A stretch of DNA of 64,000 nucleotides from a bacterium (GCA_016781525.1 JADDQE010000263.1:1-64000); one strand, 5' to 3'. Positions 28,158 through 38,854 are shown, counted from the first letter of the stretch. Numbers and translations: made by a program. The notes: generated by a model from the sequence alone, not told the origin.

Positions 28158-30710
28158 TTACGAATCTTCAAGTGTTGGAAGCGATGTCTCCGGCAGGCTC
28201 AGAACCTCGGATAGGTTCAAAATTAGCACGAGCCGGTCGCCAAGCGTCGCGATGTGGTCGAGATAGTTGCCGCTAAGACCGCTAACCGCCTCCGGCGGCG
28301 GTTGGAATGCATCTGCCGGCATACGTACAAATTCACGCGCCGTGTCGACGACCAGGCCTACCCGCCGCTCGTCGTGTTGGATTACGACCAGGCGGGTACG
28401 CAGATCGTACGGTATTTTGGGCAATCCAAACCGTGCGCGCAGGTTGAGGGCAGGAACGAGCTGTCCTCGCACGTGCACAATGCCCTCGACCATCGGTGAT
28501 GCGTTCGGTATGGGTGTGATCTGCTCCAGCATGTCGATGTGTTGGACTACGCCACTGTGTACGCCGTAGGTCGTGCCTGCCAGCTCAAATAGAATATAGG
28601 GTTCAGTTGCCGTTGGTGTTGCTTGCATCGCCGAACTCGACTTTCCGTCAGTATCACGCCGCGGTGGCGCGGCTGGACGTGCGCGTGGATCGCGTGCCAG
28701 CTGGACCAGACCCACCGGATCGAGAATCAGAACGACCCGCCCATCACCCAGCTCGGTCGCCCCGCCGATCCCCATGACCTGAACGAGCGGGTCGCTGATC
28801 GGTCGTACCACAATCTCCCGCTTGTCGAGCACCCGATCCACGCCGAGCACCAGGGCGTGTGGGCCCTGTCCCAGCACGAGACCGTAGGCAGCGCCATTAC
28901 TCGGTGCGTGCAGGCTAAAGACTCGCGGAAGCCGCATCAGTGGCAGGACACGCTCACGGTAGCGCACGAGCTCATTGTTTTCCAATGCAGTGATCGCATC
29001 CGCATCGATCTCAATCACCTCGCGTACGGCGGGCAATGGTATGGCAAACATCTGCTCCGTAGTCGAGACGATCAATGCGTCCACAATTGTAAGCGTCAGC
29101 GCTACCTGCATGGTGAAGCAGGTGCCGCGGCCGACCTCGGTCGTCAGCGACAGGATGCCGCCCAGCTGGTGGATCGTCCGTTGGACGACATCCATGCCGA
29201 CGCCCCGCCCGCTTACGTGATCTGCCTGCTCGCGGGTAGAGAAGCCAGGCGTACACAGCACATCGAGGATCCGCGCGTCATCCAGCGGCTCCGAATCTGT
29301 CAGCACACCCAGCTCACGCGCACGGGCCCGCAGCCGCTCTGCGTTGATGCCGCGCCCGTCGTCCGCAAGCTCGATTGTGACCACATCGCCACGCGCAGAT
29401 GCCGATAAGGAAAGTGTGCCTTCAGCCGGCTTGCCCTGCGCGACCCGCTCGGCTGGGGGCTCCAAGCCGTGATCGACCGCGTTGCGGACGAGGTGTACGA
29501 GCGGATCAAATAAACGCTCGACGATGTACTTGTCGATCTCGGTATGCTGCCCGCTGATCTCAAGCCGTACCTGTTTGTTGAGGTCCCGTGCCAGATCCCG
29601 AACGACAAACTGCATGCGGGCGAAAATATCGCCCATCGGCACCATCCGCGTCCGCACAACGCCCTCGCGCAGGTCCCGCAGCTGGCGCCACAGCAGCAGG
29701 TTAGTATCCTGCAGGTCGCGCCATTCTCCAACGTCAAGCCGCTGTTCAAGGTGCGCTAGCTGCTCAGCTAGCCGTGCGCGGGTAATGACCAGGTCGCCGA
29801 TCATCTGCATCAGCTCGTCGAGGCGTGCAAGATCGACCCGTACGATGTTCGCGGGCGCTACCGACAGTGGACTGTTCGCTGCGACAACCGGATTGGTGGC
29901 TGGCCGCGTGACCCCGTTCGGCTCATCCAGCTGCCACTCAACTCCGTCCTCGGTCAATGGCTCGAACGCCGCGGGCTGGGCAGCCGTCGCGACGATAAAT
30001 TCAAACGCAACGCCACCCTCAGGTCGCACCCGCGGTATCGCCTGCTGAATCTCTCCGATCGCTTGCAGCCGCGCCCGAATGGTATTGACGTTGATGCCCC
30101 GCTCGGCGAGCTCGGTTGTCGGCACGAAGACGAAGCGGACGGATCTCTGAGTGTGTCCTGCTGTCGAAGCCGGCTGAGCAGCTAGGGGTGCGTCCTCCGT
30201 GCTTGATGTGGCAACCGGCGCTGCGGCGGCATGCGCTACCCGATGCGGCTCGATCGCCGTGTTCAAGGCTGCCACAACCGGCTCGATGACCGGACCTGGC
30301 TCTTTGCGTTGCCAGGCCGCGAGAGCTTGCTCAATGAGCCGGGTCGCCTCGAAGAGAGCATCGAGCACCGGTGCGGAAAGCACCACTTGTTTATCACGCA
30401 GCGCCCTGAAGTAACTCTCGGTATGATGTGCGAGCTGCTCGACGTCGCTTACCCCGACCATCCCGGCGAGGCCCTTGAGGGAGTGGAAACTTCGAAAGAG
30501 CTCTTCCAACAGAGCTCGATCGACCTCTGCTTGCTCGACAAAGGGTTCAAGCGCAAATAAGTTGCGCCGAACAGCAGTTAAGTGTTCATCGCACTCGGCG
30601 AAGAAATCGTCAATGAACTCGTCGAAAAATGAGTTGTCGGGCGGCAGCGAAACATTAACCACGGTTGTCTCGGTTGGCTCGAGCCATATCAGGTTAGGTC
30701 GCCCGCGCAC
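28158..30710 (-). CDS. cheA: CheA histidine kinase with C-terminal extra CheW domain
   Basis: HPt FRSFHSLKGLAGMVG; HLVRNAVDHGLEPP N-box; GRGVGMDVV G-box; CheW domain followed by a second CheW-like domain (EPYILFELAGTTYGVHSGVVQHI...MVEGIVHVRGQLVPALNLR). Confidence 0.93.
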   Translation of the reverse strand: MRGRPNLIWLEPTETTVVNVSLPPDNSFFDEFIDDFFAECDEHLTAVRRNLFALEPFVEQAEVDRALLEELFRSFHSLKGLAGMVGVSDVEQLAHHTESYFRALRDKQVVLSAPVLDALFEATRLIEQALAAWQRKEPGPVIEPVVAALNTAIEPHRVAHAAAAPVATSSTEDAPLAAQPASTAGHTQRSVRFVFVPTTELAERGINVNTIRARLQAIGEIQQAIPRVRPEGGVAFEFIVATAAQPAAFEPLTEDGVEWQLDEPNGVTRPATNPVVAANSPLSVAPANIVRVDLARLDELMQMIGDLVITRARLAEQLAHLEQRLDVGEWRDLQDTNLLLWRQLRDLREGVVRTRMVPMGDIFARMQFVVRDLARDLNKQVRLEISGQHTEIDKYIVERLFDPLVHLVRNAVDHGLEPPAERVAQGKPAEGTLSLSASARGDVVTIELADDGRGINAERLRARARELGVLTDSEPLDDARILDVLCTPGFSTREQADHVSGRGVGMDVVQRTIHQLGGILSLTTEVGRGTCFTMQVALTLTIVDALIVSTTEQMFAIPLPAVREVIEIDADAITALENNELVRYRERVLPLMRLPRVFSLHAPSNGAAYGLVLGQGPHALVLGVDRVLDKREIVVRPISDPLVQVMGIGGATELGDGRVVLILDPVGLVQLARDPRARPAAPPRRDTDGKSSSAMQATPTATEPYILFELAGTTYGVHSGVVQHIDMLEQITPIPNASPMVEGIVHVRGQLVPALNLRARFGLPKIPYDLRTRLVVIQHDERRVGLVVDTAREFVRMPADAFQPPPEAVSGLSGNYLDHIATLGDRLVLILNLSEVLSLPETSLPTLEDS

Positions 30711-30754
30711 ACGACGTGACCGGTATGCGACGGGTACGGGCTATTCGAGACGTA

Positions 30755-31126
30755 TTATACCTTTCTCAACAAGTTGGCAATGCAGGTCGCGAGCGCAGCC
30801 GGATCGAAGGGCTTGGTGAGATACCCCGTCGCTCCGGCGCCCAGCACCGTCTCGCGGCTGGCATCGTCGCCGCGCGTCGTCAGCACCACGATTGGAATCG
30901 TGCGGTAGGTCTGATGCGTGCGTACAAACTGTACAACCTCAAGGCCATGCATCTCGGGCATATTGAGGTCCAGAACCAGCGCATCGATCCGTGCCAGCGC
31001 CAGCTGCTCGATCGCTTCCAAGCCATTGCCGGCCTCGACAAAGCGCACATCCGGAATGCGGCGAAGCGCTGCAATCACCATCCGGCGAATTGTAGGAGAG
31101 TCGTCTACGACCAGAATCGTGCTCAT
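30755..31126 (-). CDS. CheY-like response regulator
   Basis: ILVVDDSPTIRRMVIAALRR...DALVLDLNMPEMHGLEVV...GYLTKPFDP. Confidence 0.92.
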   Translation of the reverse strand: MSTILVVDDSPTIRRMVIAALRRIPDVRFVEAGNGLEAIEQLALARIDALVLDLNMPEMHGLEVVQFVRTHQTYRTIPIVVLTTRGDDASRETVLGAGATGYLTKPFDPAALATCIANLLRKV

Positions 31127-31365
31127 GCGCGGCTGTTTCCTATAAGCGCTGCGTCACTCGGTGAAGACAACGGTAGCTCTGTGTTGGCCGAACTTTGTAA
31201 ACCAGGCAAGTCGCTCAGAAGCCACGGAGATCGCCAGTTGCGTCGGTACAAGCCCAACTGAGTGGCTACCAAACGTCGGCTTGCGGCTGCAAACGTGGTT
31301 GAGGAGCTGCATCGTTACCAGTACGCGAGTGATCGCCCGGTTGGCTGAAGAGCAGCAGCTGCACC

Positions 31366-31728
31366 TCATGCCGATGTGGCGACGACTTGTGAAATTGTCG
31401 TCAGCAGGGTCCCAAAACTGAACGGCTTTGGAATAAACGCCGAGTAGTCGCATTCACCGGACCGATCGGGTGCCGACGCTGCACTCATGAGCACGACCGG
31501 AATTCGCTGATATTCCGGGTCCGCACGTATACGTTTACACAGCTCGCGGCCATCCACAAGCGGCATCATGACATCGCTTAAGACAACATCGGGCCGTACC
31601 ATGGATAGTGATGTAAGCGCAGCCGCTCCGTGTTCTACGATGACAGTCTCATATCCTTCATCTGTGAGGATCTCACTCACGAGCTCAGCGATTGAAATCT
31701 CATCCTCGACCACTAATATACGTGTCAT
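31366..31728 (-). CDS. Response regulator (receiver domain only)
   Basis: MTRILVVEDEISIAELVSEIL...VLSDVMMPLVDG...FIPKPFS. Confidence 0.88.
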   Translation of the reverse strand: MTRILVVEDEISIAELVSEILTDEGYETVIVEHGAAALTSLSMVRPDVVLSDVMMPLVDGRELCKRIRADPEYQRIPVVLMSAASAPDRSGECDYSAFIPKPFSFGTLLTTISQVVATSA

Positions 31729-31824
31729 GCGAACCTTCACTTCTCGTACAGTCAGCTCATCGTAACAATCCCCGCACGGCTGTGAAAGCAGTACCACCGC
31801 TACCTCGCCGAGGATTCCCGTTTG

Positions 31825-32124
31825 TTAAGCAACTCCGGTACCGCGGTTTCGCGACGACAGCGTCGTGGCGTGCCATGCATCCGCATGCTTTTCCAAGGTC
31901 GAGCGCTGAGCCGACTCGAACGGATACGGCCAGACGGCGAGTCCAATGTCGATGATCGGCTTGGCGGGGAGACCCGCTACACTCGTTCCACCAATGTGCT
32001 GAATACCCTCGATGCTGCCGCCTTCGGTCACTGCTCCGAAGCTGGCGAGCAGTCGCGCACGCTCGCTGACAAAATTCTGGGACCAATGCGGCTGTGTTTG
32101 ACAGAGTGACAGGTGCGGTTCCAT
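31825..32124 (-). pseudogene. GrpB-family (UPF0157) protein, N-terminal fragment
   Basis: FVSERARLLASFG...IEGIQHIGGTSVAGLPAKPIIDIGLAVWPY matches the GrpB N-terminal signature; C-terminal half missing. Confidence 0.6.
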
Positions 32125-32311
32125 TGAGCAGCTTTCTCCGATGCCTCTGTTGCCGAGTACATGGAGCCGCTGCGGCTCGGATGCGCTCGCAGCGGCAAAA
32201 CTGGTGCAGAGAGACAATGTTACATCTCCACGTGCCGCGGCGCTAGCGAAAATGAGCCCTTGCTCCCGGCACAGAGCTTGCACCAGCTGCCGCCGAGGAA
32301 AGGAGGCAGCA

Positions 32312-32629
32312 ATGCCGATTGACGAACGTCAGGATAAAGCTCCGTTTATCAACGCGACGCCACAAGCCGAAACCGAGCTACGGCCGACTGATCAGTCTGA
32401 GTTTGGCGGCAAGCAGACGTCGAGCGCGACCAACGCGTCCTTTGCGACGGGCGCTGGCGAAGGCGCTGTTGGATATGACTCGCCGCCGGTGGGCAGTCAG
32501 TGGCTTGGGAATACCGAGGTGGACGGCGCTGAACACGCTGATCCATACTTTGCGCCAGGCGGCCCAGCCGACGCCGACACCTCCCCAGACCGGGATGAAC
32601 CGCCGGTCCCACCGGGAACGGATGCGTAG
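32312..32629 (+). CDS. Small acidic, probably disordered protein
   Basis: ORF MPIDERQDKAPFINATPQAETELRPTDQ... preceded by an AAAGGAGG ribosome-binding site. Confidence 0.55.
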   Translation: MPIDERQDKAPFINATPQAETELRPTDQSEFGGKQTSSATNASFATGAGEGAVGYDSPPVGSQWLGNTEVDGAEHADPYFAPGGPADADTSPDRDEPPVPPGTDA

Positions 32630-32793
32630 ACGCGCGGTGCTTGGGGCTGGACCGAAAGGTCCGGTCCCTTTGCTGAGGTGTCCAGGCTGCTGCCGTGTCC
32701 AGCGCAAGCAGCGAACATGCCTTCCCGTGCCCGCTCTAAAGCGCAAGCGTCTTTCCACCGACTGCGTGCGGCAGCTGCTTTCAAGCACCCGCA

Positions 32794-33804
32794 TCAATCA
32801 ACAAGTGGAAGATCAAGCGCGGCCGCCCAAGCTAGGAGTCCCACGATTCCGTTGTCGCCCAGCGGCGTCGCCTCCCAAGCCTTTAGTGCCTTCCACGCGG
32901 CGACCGCCTCGGTGACGGTTGTGAGATCGAAGCGCAGCTGATCGCCCGGCAGCAGCTGCGCGGCAAGTGGGAGGTCAGCTCCGACCACGACCCCGATAAT
33001 TGGGTAGCCACCCGTCGTTTGCGCATCGGCAGTCAAGAGGATCGGCCCGCCGTCGGGAGGAATCTGGATTGCGCCAGGCACGACGCCGTGTGATGGAATA
33101 CTCGACGTCGGCGGGTTCGGCAAGCTGCCTCCCTCCAACCGGTAGCCCATGCGGTTGCTCTGCGAGCTAATCTGCCAAGCGCGTGCCAGAAGCGCGGCAA
33201 CAGTTGCGCTGTCGAAGAGATCGCTATGTGGCCCGGGCAGGATGCGCAGCGTCGGCAATTGCGAGTACGGCGGGCGAGCTTGGGCGGGCCAGGTGCGGCC
33301 TGCCTCTCGAAGGACGTCAACCCGTGGCATGTCGACCGCCAGGAGATCGCCTGCTCGCAACGGTCGCCCCTCAACGCCGCCAAAGGTGCCCGCTAAGCTC
33401 GTGCTGCGCGAACCAAGCATCTCTGGCACATCAAGACCCCCAGCGATTGCCAAATAGGCGCGAGCTCCCCATGGCTGTGAGCGCTCCGTCAGCTCCAGAC
33501 TCTGCCCTGAGCGCGCAAAGATCGTGGTCCAGGTCGGCAGCGGCTCGCCATCCAGGGTGATGTTGAGTTCAGCACCCGTGATCGCCACCATCAACGCCGC
33601 CAGCAGCTCGAAAGCACAGCCGCCGGCAGTTAGCTCGAGTGCGGCCGCTCCGATGGGATTACTCACGAGGCGATTGGCAGCAATCAACGCAAAACGGTCC
33701 ATTGCTCCACCCACCGGCACACCATAGTGCTGCGCCTCGGGTCGGCCCAGATCTTGGACCGTCGTGAGCATACCTGGACGTAGAACACGCAGAGCTAGCG
33801 TCAC
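32794..33804 (-). CDS. pxpC: 5-oxoprolinase subunit C (biotin-dependent carboxyltransferase/KipA family)
   Basis: LRVLRPGMLTTVQDLGRPEAQHYGVPVGGAMDRFALIAANRLV. Confidence 0.93.
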   Translation of the reverse strand: MTLALRVLRPGMLTTVQDLGRPEAQHYGVPVGGAMDRFALIAANRLVSNPIGAAALELTAGGCAFELLAALMVAITGAELNITLDGEPLPTWTTIFARSGQSLELTERSQPWGARAYLAIAGGLDVPEMLGSRSTSLAGTFGGVEGRPLRAGDLLAVDMPRVDVLREAGRTWPAQARPPYSQLPTLRILPGPHSDLFDSATVAALLARAWQISSQSNRMGYRLEGGSLPNPPTSSIPSHGVVPGAIQIPPDGGPILLTADAQTTGGYPIIGVVVGADLPLAAQLLPGDQLRFDLTTVTEAVAAWKALKAWEATPLGDNGIVGLLAWAAALDLPLVD

Positions 33805-34484
33805 GGCGTTATCCCATCCGCGAGGGGCTCGAAGCGTACTCTATCACCGGGCATAAGGAACGCCGGGGGCGTGTTGGCGGGGTTGAAGAGGCGCACAGGC
33901 GTCCGGCCGATCAAATGCCAGCCTCCGGGAAGCTGCGCCGGATAAATGCCGGTAAGGCCGGCGGCCAGGGCAACCGAGCCCGGAGCAACGGCAGCTCGCG
34001 GCGTCTGGCGGCGGGGGATGGTTAGCGCAGTGCCAAGGGGTCCGATGTAGGGAAAGCCGGGCGCAAAGCCAACTGTAAGCACGTGGTATACTGCTCGGCA
34101 GTGTTCCGCCACCACCTCACGCACCGACAAGCCCGTCAGCTCAGCTACCGCTTCCAGGTCCGGTCCACAGGCGCCGCCATACCGCACCGGAATCGTCACG
34201 ACGCGTGCCTGCGCTGGGGCTGGGGGCTCCATGTGGTCGAGTAGCTTGCCCAATGCGACCTCAACCTCTGAGGCGTCTACGGTCAGCGGGTCGAACCGAA
34301 CAAGCAGCGAGGAAACGCCGGGAACCAGCGCCTCAATGCCTGGAATAACGCGCTCCTCCAGAGCAGCCGTGAGCGCGACGACATAACGATTCGCGAGCAG
34401 CGCCGGCTGCCCTTCAAGCAGCACCGCCGCCTCGCCCATGGGGCGGAAGCGCCAGGCGGGTGGTGTGGTGCTATCACGCTCCAT
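33801..34484 (-). CDS. pxpB: 5-oxoprolinase subunit B (KipI family)
   Basis: [29 protein letters not shown]...[12 protein letters not shown]. Confidence 0.93.
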   Translation of the reverse strand: MERDSTTPPAWRFRPMGEAAVLLEGQPALLANRYVVALTAALEERVIPGIEALVPGVSSLLVRFDPLTVDASEVEVALGKLLDHMEPPAPAQARVVTIPVRYGGACGPDLEAVAELTGLSVREVVAEHCRAVYHVLTVGFAPGFPYIGPLGTALTIPRRQTPRAAVAPGSVALAAGLTGIYPAQLPGGWHLIGRTPVRLFNPANTPPAFLMPGDRVRFEPLADGITP

Positions 34485-35256
34485 GCACGATCCGGTCAAG
34501 TGGGATGACGTCAACTCCCGCGGCTTGCAGGCCTGAGCGTAGAAAGGCGGCACGTCGCGCGGCGTTAGGAGTGTCGCCATGCACACAGAGCGTGTCCGCG
34601 GCAATCGGGACCTCCACACCTTCTGGCGTCACCACGTTCCCAGCCATGACGATCTTGAGGGCCTGCATCAATGCCTGCTGGTCATCCTCGATGACCGCGC
34701 CTGGCAAGCCGCGGGCGCGAAGCAGCCCATTCGCTTCGTAGGCTCGATCGGCGAATGCTTCGCGTGCAACCGTTAAGCCCACAGCTTGGCCGGCTTCAAC
34801 GAGCACTGATCCGGCTAGGCCGACTAGGATCAGGTCGCGGCTAAAGGCTGCGATTGCCCTTACAATAGCTTCGGCGACGTCTGCTGTCGCGGCTGCGTGG
34901 GTATACAGCGCACCGTGCGGCTTGACGTGCGTCAGCTCCACCTGCTCCGACCGCGCAACGGCATACAGCGCGCCGATTTGCGCCAGGACAGTTGCAGTGA
35001 TCTCAGCTCCACTCATCGGCAGAACACGTCGTCCAAACCCCGTTAGGTCGGGATAGCCGGGGTGCGCGCCGACGACGACGCCGTGCTGGCGCGCTAGGCG
35101 GACTGTTGTGGTCATAACGCTTGGATCGCCGGCATGACCGCCGCAGGCGATATTCGCCGACGTGACGTGCGGCAGCAGCGCCGGATCATCGCCGATCTGC
35201 CAGTGGCCGAAGCTCTCACCGCAGTCGCAGTTGAGGTCGATGCGCATCGTCGGCAA
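34474..35256 (-). CDS. pxpA: 5-oxoprolinase subunit A (LamB/YcsF family)
   Basis: [42 protein letters not shown]. Confidence 0.95.
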   Translation of the reverse strand: MPTMRIDLNCDCGESFGHWQIGDDPALLPHVTSANIACGGHAGDPSVMTTTVRLARQHGVVVGAHPGYPDLTGFGRRVLPMSGAEITATVLAQIGALYAVARSEQVELTHVKPHGALYTHAAATADVAEAIVRAIAAFSRDLILVGLAGSVLVEAGQAVGLTVAREAFADRAYEANGLLRARGLPGAVIEDDQQALMQALKIVMAGNVVTPEGVEVPIAADTLCVHGDTPNAARRAAFLRSGLQAAGVDVIPLDRIVHGA

Positions 35257-35529
35257 GCCTCCTCTCGCAACCCATCCCGAAAGTATCGCTGCCTCAGGCC
35301 GTCAGGGTCGCTCCGCCTTACTTTACCGAAAGTTGTCGCGCCCGTAAAGCTGGTCTCATCCGCACAATTCGGCTGGTCTAAACTGACAGGAATGCGTGCT
35401 ACAATCGGCGCGCACGCAGGCTGGAAGGAGATGCTGACCCTGCCGGTCGAAGTCAGCGCTTCGTGGAAAGCTGCGCATGGTGGGGACCTACATGCCTCAG
35501 GGCAGTTGGCGATGAAAGGCGACAAGTGG

Positions 35530-36603
35530 ATGCATAGATTTGTCTACGAAGCACTGCCCGGCCGGATTGTCTTCGGTGTGGGTACCAGTAGATCCGAGCT
35601 GAGCGTCGAGATTGAGCGCCTGCGGGTCGCGCGTATCCTGCTGCTCACCAGCGCCCGTGGCAGGGAGCTCGCCGAGCAGCTGGCCGTGCCGCTTGGTGAC
35701 CGGGTCGTCGGAGTGTTTACGGATGTGCGACTGCACGTGCCGGCCGAGATCGCCGAGGCTGCCCGCTCGGCCGCACGAGCAGTGGGGGCCGACTGCTTGC
35801 TGCCCATCGGCGGTGGCTCCACAACAGGTACTGCCAAAGTGATCGCTCTGGCTATGCCGCTGCCGATCGTCGCCGTTCCGACGACCTACGCGGGCTCGGA
35901 AGTCACGCCGATTTGGGGGTTGACCGCCGGCCAGCGCAAGCAGACCGGGCGAGCGGTCGAGGTGCTGCCCAAGGTTGTTATCTACGACCCAGAGCTCACG
36001 TACTCATTGCCGAGCAACGTTACCGGCCCGAGCGCCATGAATGCGCTCGCCCACTGTGTGGAAGCGCTCTATGCGCCCGGTGCGAACCCAGTGACCTCGC
36101 TGCTGGCTGAGGATGGAATCCGACGGATTGCGCATGGGCTGCCGACGGCACTGGCACAGCCCGATCATCTGGATGCGCGCAGCGAGCTGTTGTATGGCGC
36201 TTATCTCGCCGGCGCTGTACTCGCGGCGGCAGGTGCCGGGCTCCACCACAAAATCTGCCACGTCTTGGGAGGCGCCTACAACTTGCCCCACGCCGAGCTG
36301 CACACCGTTATCCTGCCATATGTGGCCGCCTTCAATCAGCCAGCACTGTCGGATGTTATGGGTCGTATCGCACGGGCGCTCAACAGCGTATCTGCTGCCG
36401 CCGGCCTCTACGACTTGGCGCGACACAGTGGTGCTCCGGCAGGGCTCAAAGACCTGGGTGTGCGTCGGGAAAATCTGGACGAGGCCACAGGCCTGGTGCT
36501 TGCCGCGGCGCCACAAGATAATCCACGACCGATCGATCGCGCCGGTGTCCGCCAGATTCTTGAGAGCGCCTATACTGGCCTACGGCCAGAGGTTATCTGC
36601 TAG
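35530..36603 (+). CDS. Iron-containing alcohol dehydrogenase, maleylacetate reductase-like
   Basis: LPIGGGSTTGTAKVIAL...AVPTTYAGSEVTPIWGLTAGQRKQTGRAVEVLPKVVIYDP...HKICHVLGGAYNLPHAELHTVILPYVAAFN. Confidence 0.88.
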   Translation: MHRFVYEALPGRIVFGVGTSRSELSVEIERLRVARILLLTSARGRELAEQLAVPLGDRVVGVFTDVRLHVPAEIAEAARSAARAVGADCLLPIGGGSTTGTAKVIALAMPLPIVAVPTTYAGSEVTPIWGLTAGQRKQTGRAVEVLPKVVIYDPELTYSLPSNVTGPSAMNALAHCVEALYAPGANPVTSLLAEDGIRRIAHGLPTALAQPDHLDARSELLYGAYLAGAVLAAAGAGLHHKICHVLGGAYNLPHAELHTVILPYVAAFNQPALSDVMGRIARALNSVSAAAGLYDLARHSGAPAGLKDLGVRRENLDEATGLVLAAAPQDNPRPIDRAGVRQILESAYTGLRPEVIC

Positions 36604-36640
36604 CTGGTCATCGCACTGCACGGTAGGTGTGAAAGATAAG

Positions 36641-36674
36641 GGCGCCGAGTCCTGCTGGTACGGGACACGGCGCC
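36641..36674. terminator. Hairpin between convergent genes
   Basis: GGCGCCGAGTCC-N10-GGACACGGCGCC, 12-bp arms with one mismatch, between convergent genes ending 36603 and 36784. Confidence 0.5.
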
Positions 36675-36783
36675 TGGAACGATCGTCGATCACGAGACTT
36701 CGAAGCAGTCCGTGGTGGCACGGTAGTGAGTAGGAGTGTGGGCGAGTATCGCGTGCGTAGCACTCACGGACAAATGTCAATCA

Positions 36784-37740
36784 TTAGTCGATTGGCTTGA
36801 GATTCGCCACAATCGCGTCGCGGCGCGGCTCCAGGAATGGCGCGAGCACCACCTTCTCGCCGAGTGTCGCCTCGTCCTCGTCCACCCCGAAGCCCGGTCC
36901 ATCCGACGCAATCTCGAACAAAATGCCATTTGGCTCACGAAAGTAGAGGCTGCGGAACCAGTACCGGTCCACCTTGCCACTGTTCGGAATGCGCAGCTCA
37001 TTCAGGCGCTCCGCCCAGCCGTCGTACGTTTCAAATGTGGGCGTGCGGAAGGCCACATGATGGACGCCACCGGCGCCGAGCTGCGCGGGAGGTAAATCAG
37101 GCTGGACTGCAACGTGTAGCTCAGCGCTAGGGCCGCCCGGGCCCATCTCGTACACGTGCACCGTATGCTTCGCCTGCTCTGGATGTGCATACTCACGCAC
37201 CGGACGCATATTAAGTGCCTGCTGAAGCACCGCGTCGGTCGGACGTAGCACGGGTACGCTCAGCATGATCGGTCCCAGTCCGCGCACCTGATACGCCGCC
37301 GGCACCGGACTACGCTCCCACGGATACGCCTCGCCGGCGCCCCCATCATCGATCAGTGTGAGCCGTTGACCCTCAGAATCTTCGAAATCGAGCATCAATC
37401 GCCCGTCGCGCTCCGCGATCTCGCCTGCGGCTGCGCCGGCCTCCCGAAAATGTTGGGCCCACCACTGGAGTGCCTCGAGTCCAGGGACACGTAGGTGCGT
37501 CCGGGTGATCGAGTGGGTGCCGCGCCGCTCGCGCGGCATCGGCCAGTCGAAGAAGGTAAGATCGGTGCCCGGGCTGCCCTTGGCGTCGGCGTAGAATAGG
37601 TGGTACGCCGTCACATCATCCTGATTCACGCTCCGCTTCACGAGCCGCATCCCAATCGTCTGTGTGTAGAAACGGTGATTCTCACGAATCTGCGCCGAGA
37701 CCGCCGTCAAGTGATGAATACCGGAAAGGTTAAGGTCCAT
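36784..37740 (-). CDS. VOC-family ring-cleaving dioxygenase (LinE/MhqO/PcpA type)
   Basis: [61 protein letters not shown]. Confidence 0.87.
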   Translation of the reverse strand: MDLNLSGIHHLTAVSAQIRENHRFYTQTIGMRLVKRSVNQDDVTAYHLFYADAKGSPGTDLTFFDWPMPRERRGTHSITRTHLRVPGLEALQWWAQHFREAGAAAGEIAERDGRLMLDFEDSEGQRLTLIDDGGAGEAYPWERSPVPAAYQVRGLGPIMLSVPVLRPTDAVLQQALNMRPVREYAHPEQAKHTVHVYEMGPGGPSAELHVAVQPDLPPAQLGAGGVHHVAFRTPTFETYDGWAERLNELRIPNSGKVDRYWFRSLYFREPNGILFEIASDGPGFGVDEDEATLGEKVVLAPFLEPRRDAIVANLKPID

Positions 37741-37742
37741 AA

Positions 37743-38732
37743 TTATCTCCCGTACCGCGCCGGTTGGGCAAACGACGCCGTTATAAGTGGTTTGAGCTGT
37801 GCTGCGATGTCGGCGCGACGTCCTTCTAGAAAGGGTGGTAGCGAGAGGCGCTCGCCGTCAATTGGATGGTCGACGTCAACGCCGGGGCCGTCAGTTGCCA
37901 GCTCGAAGAGAACTCCGTTTGCCTCGCGAACATAGACCGAGGCGAAATAGTGGCGATCGACCACACCTGTGTTGCGATAGTCAAGCGTATCAAGGCGCTC
38001 GACCCAGTCGTCGATCTGCTGGCTCTCGGGCACACGCAGGGCGACATGGTGTACTGCACCCGCGCCGTAGCGCGCGCGTGGCAGATCATCGCGCACAACT
38101 ACGTGCACCTCGGCATGCGCGCCCCCCTCGCCCATCGTGTAAACGTGCACCTGGAATTGTGGCGCCTCAGCCAAGGCGTACCTACGGTCCGCGCGCAGTC
38201 CCAGCGCCTGCGTGAGGAAGCGGTTTGTGGGCTCAAGCACAGGCACCGTAATCACGATGTAACCCAGGCCGCGGATTTGATACGAGGCCGGCACCGGGCT
38301 TGCGGCCCATGGGTGGGCCGTACCCGCGCCGCTGTCGTCAACCAACGAGAGCCGCGTGCCCTCGGGATCCTCAAAGTCGAGCACCTGCCGTCCATCCCGG
38401 GTCATGATGCCACTCGACGCGATGCCATGTTCTTGCAACCGCGTTGCCCAATACTCTAGCACCTCGGCGCCCCCGACGCGAAAGGTCGTGCGCGAGATAC
38501 TGTTGTTACCACGACGCTCGCGTGTGGCACGCGGCATATCAAACACCGTCATGTCGGAGCCGGGGCTGCCGACCGCGTCACCGTAAAAGAGATGGTACAT
38601 GCTGGGGTCGTCCTGGTTCACCGTCTTGATGACCGGGCGCAGGCCAAGCACGTCGGTATAAAAGTTGTGGGTCCGCTCAATGTGCGCGCTAAGCGCGCTC
38701 ACATGGTGGACGCCAATTAGCGATAGTAACAT
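37743..38732 (-). CDS. VOC-family ring-cleaving dioxygenase, tandem paralogue
   Basis: [61 protein letters not shown]; colinear with the downstream gene. Confidence 0.87.
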   Translation of the reverse strand: MLLSLIGVHHVSALSAHIERTHNFYTDVLGLRPVIKTVNQDDPSMYHLFYGDAVGSPGSDMTVFDMPRATRERRGNNSISRTTFRVGGAEVLEYWATRLQEHGIASSGIMTRDGRQVLDFEDPEGTRLSLVDDSGAGTAHPWAASPVPASYQIRGLGYIVITVPVLEPTNRFLTQALGLRADRRYALAEAPQFQVHVYTMGEGGAHAEVHVVVRDDLPRARYGAGAVHHVALRVPESQQIDDWVERLDTLDYRNTGVVDRHYFASVYVREANGVLFELATDGPGVDVDHPIDGERLSLPPFLEGRRADIAAQLKPLITASFAQPARYGR

Positions 38733-38854
38733 CCCAATTTCTCCCGAACCAGCACGCTGCGTGCCCGTCGGTACGGCAGCGTACGTGCTATCTGCCGTCC
38801 GGTATTGATTCATGCAATCGCAGTCCTCACAAGCCGATGTCCGACCGCTTCTGT

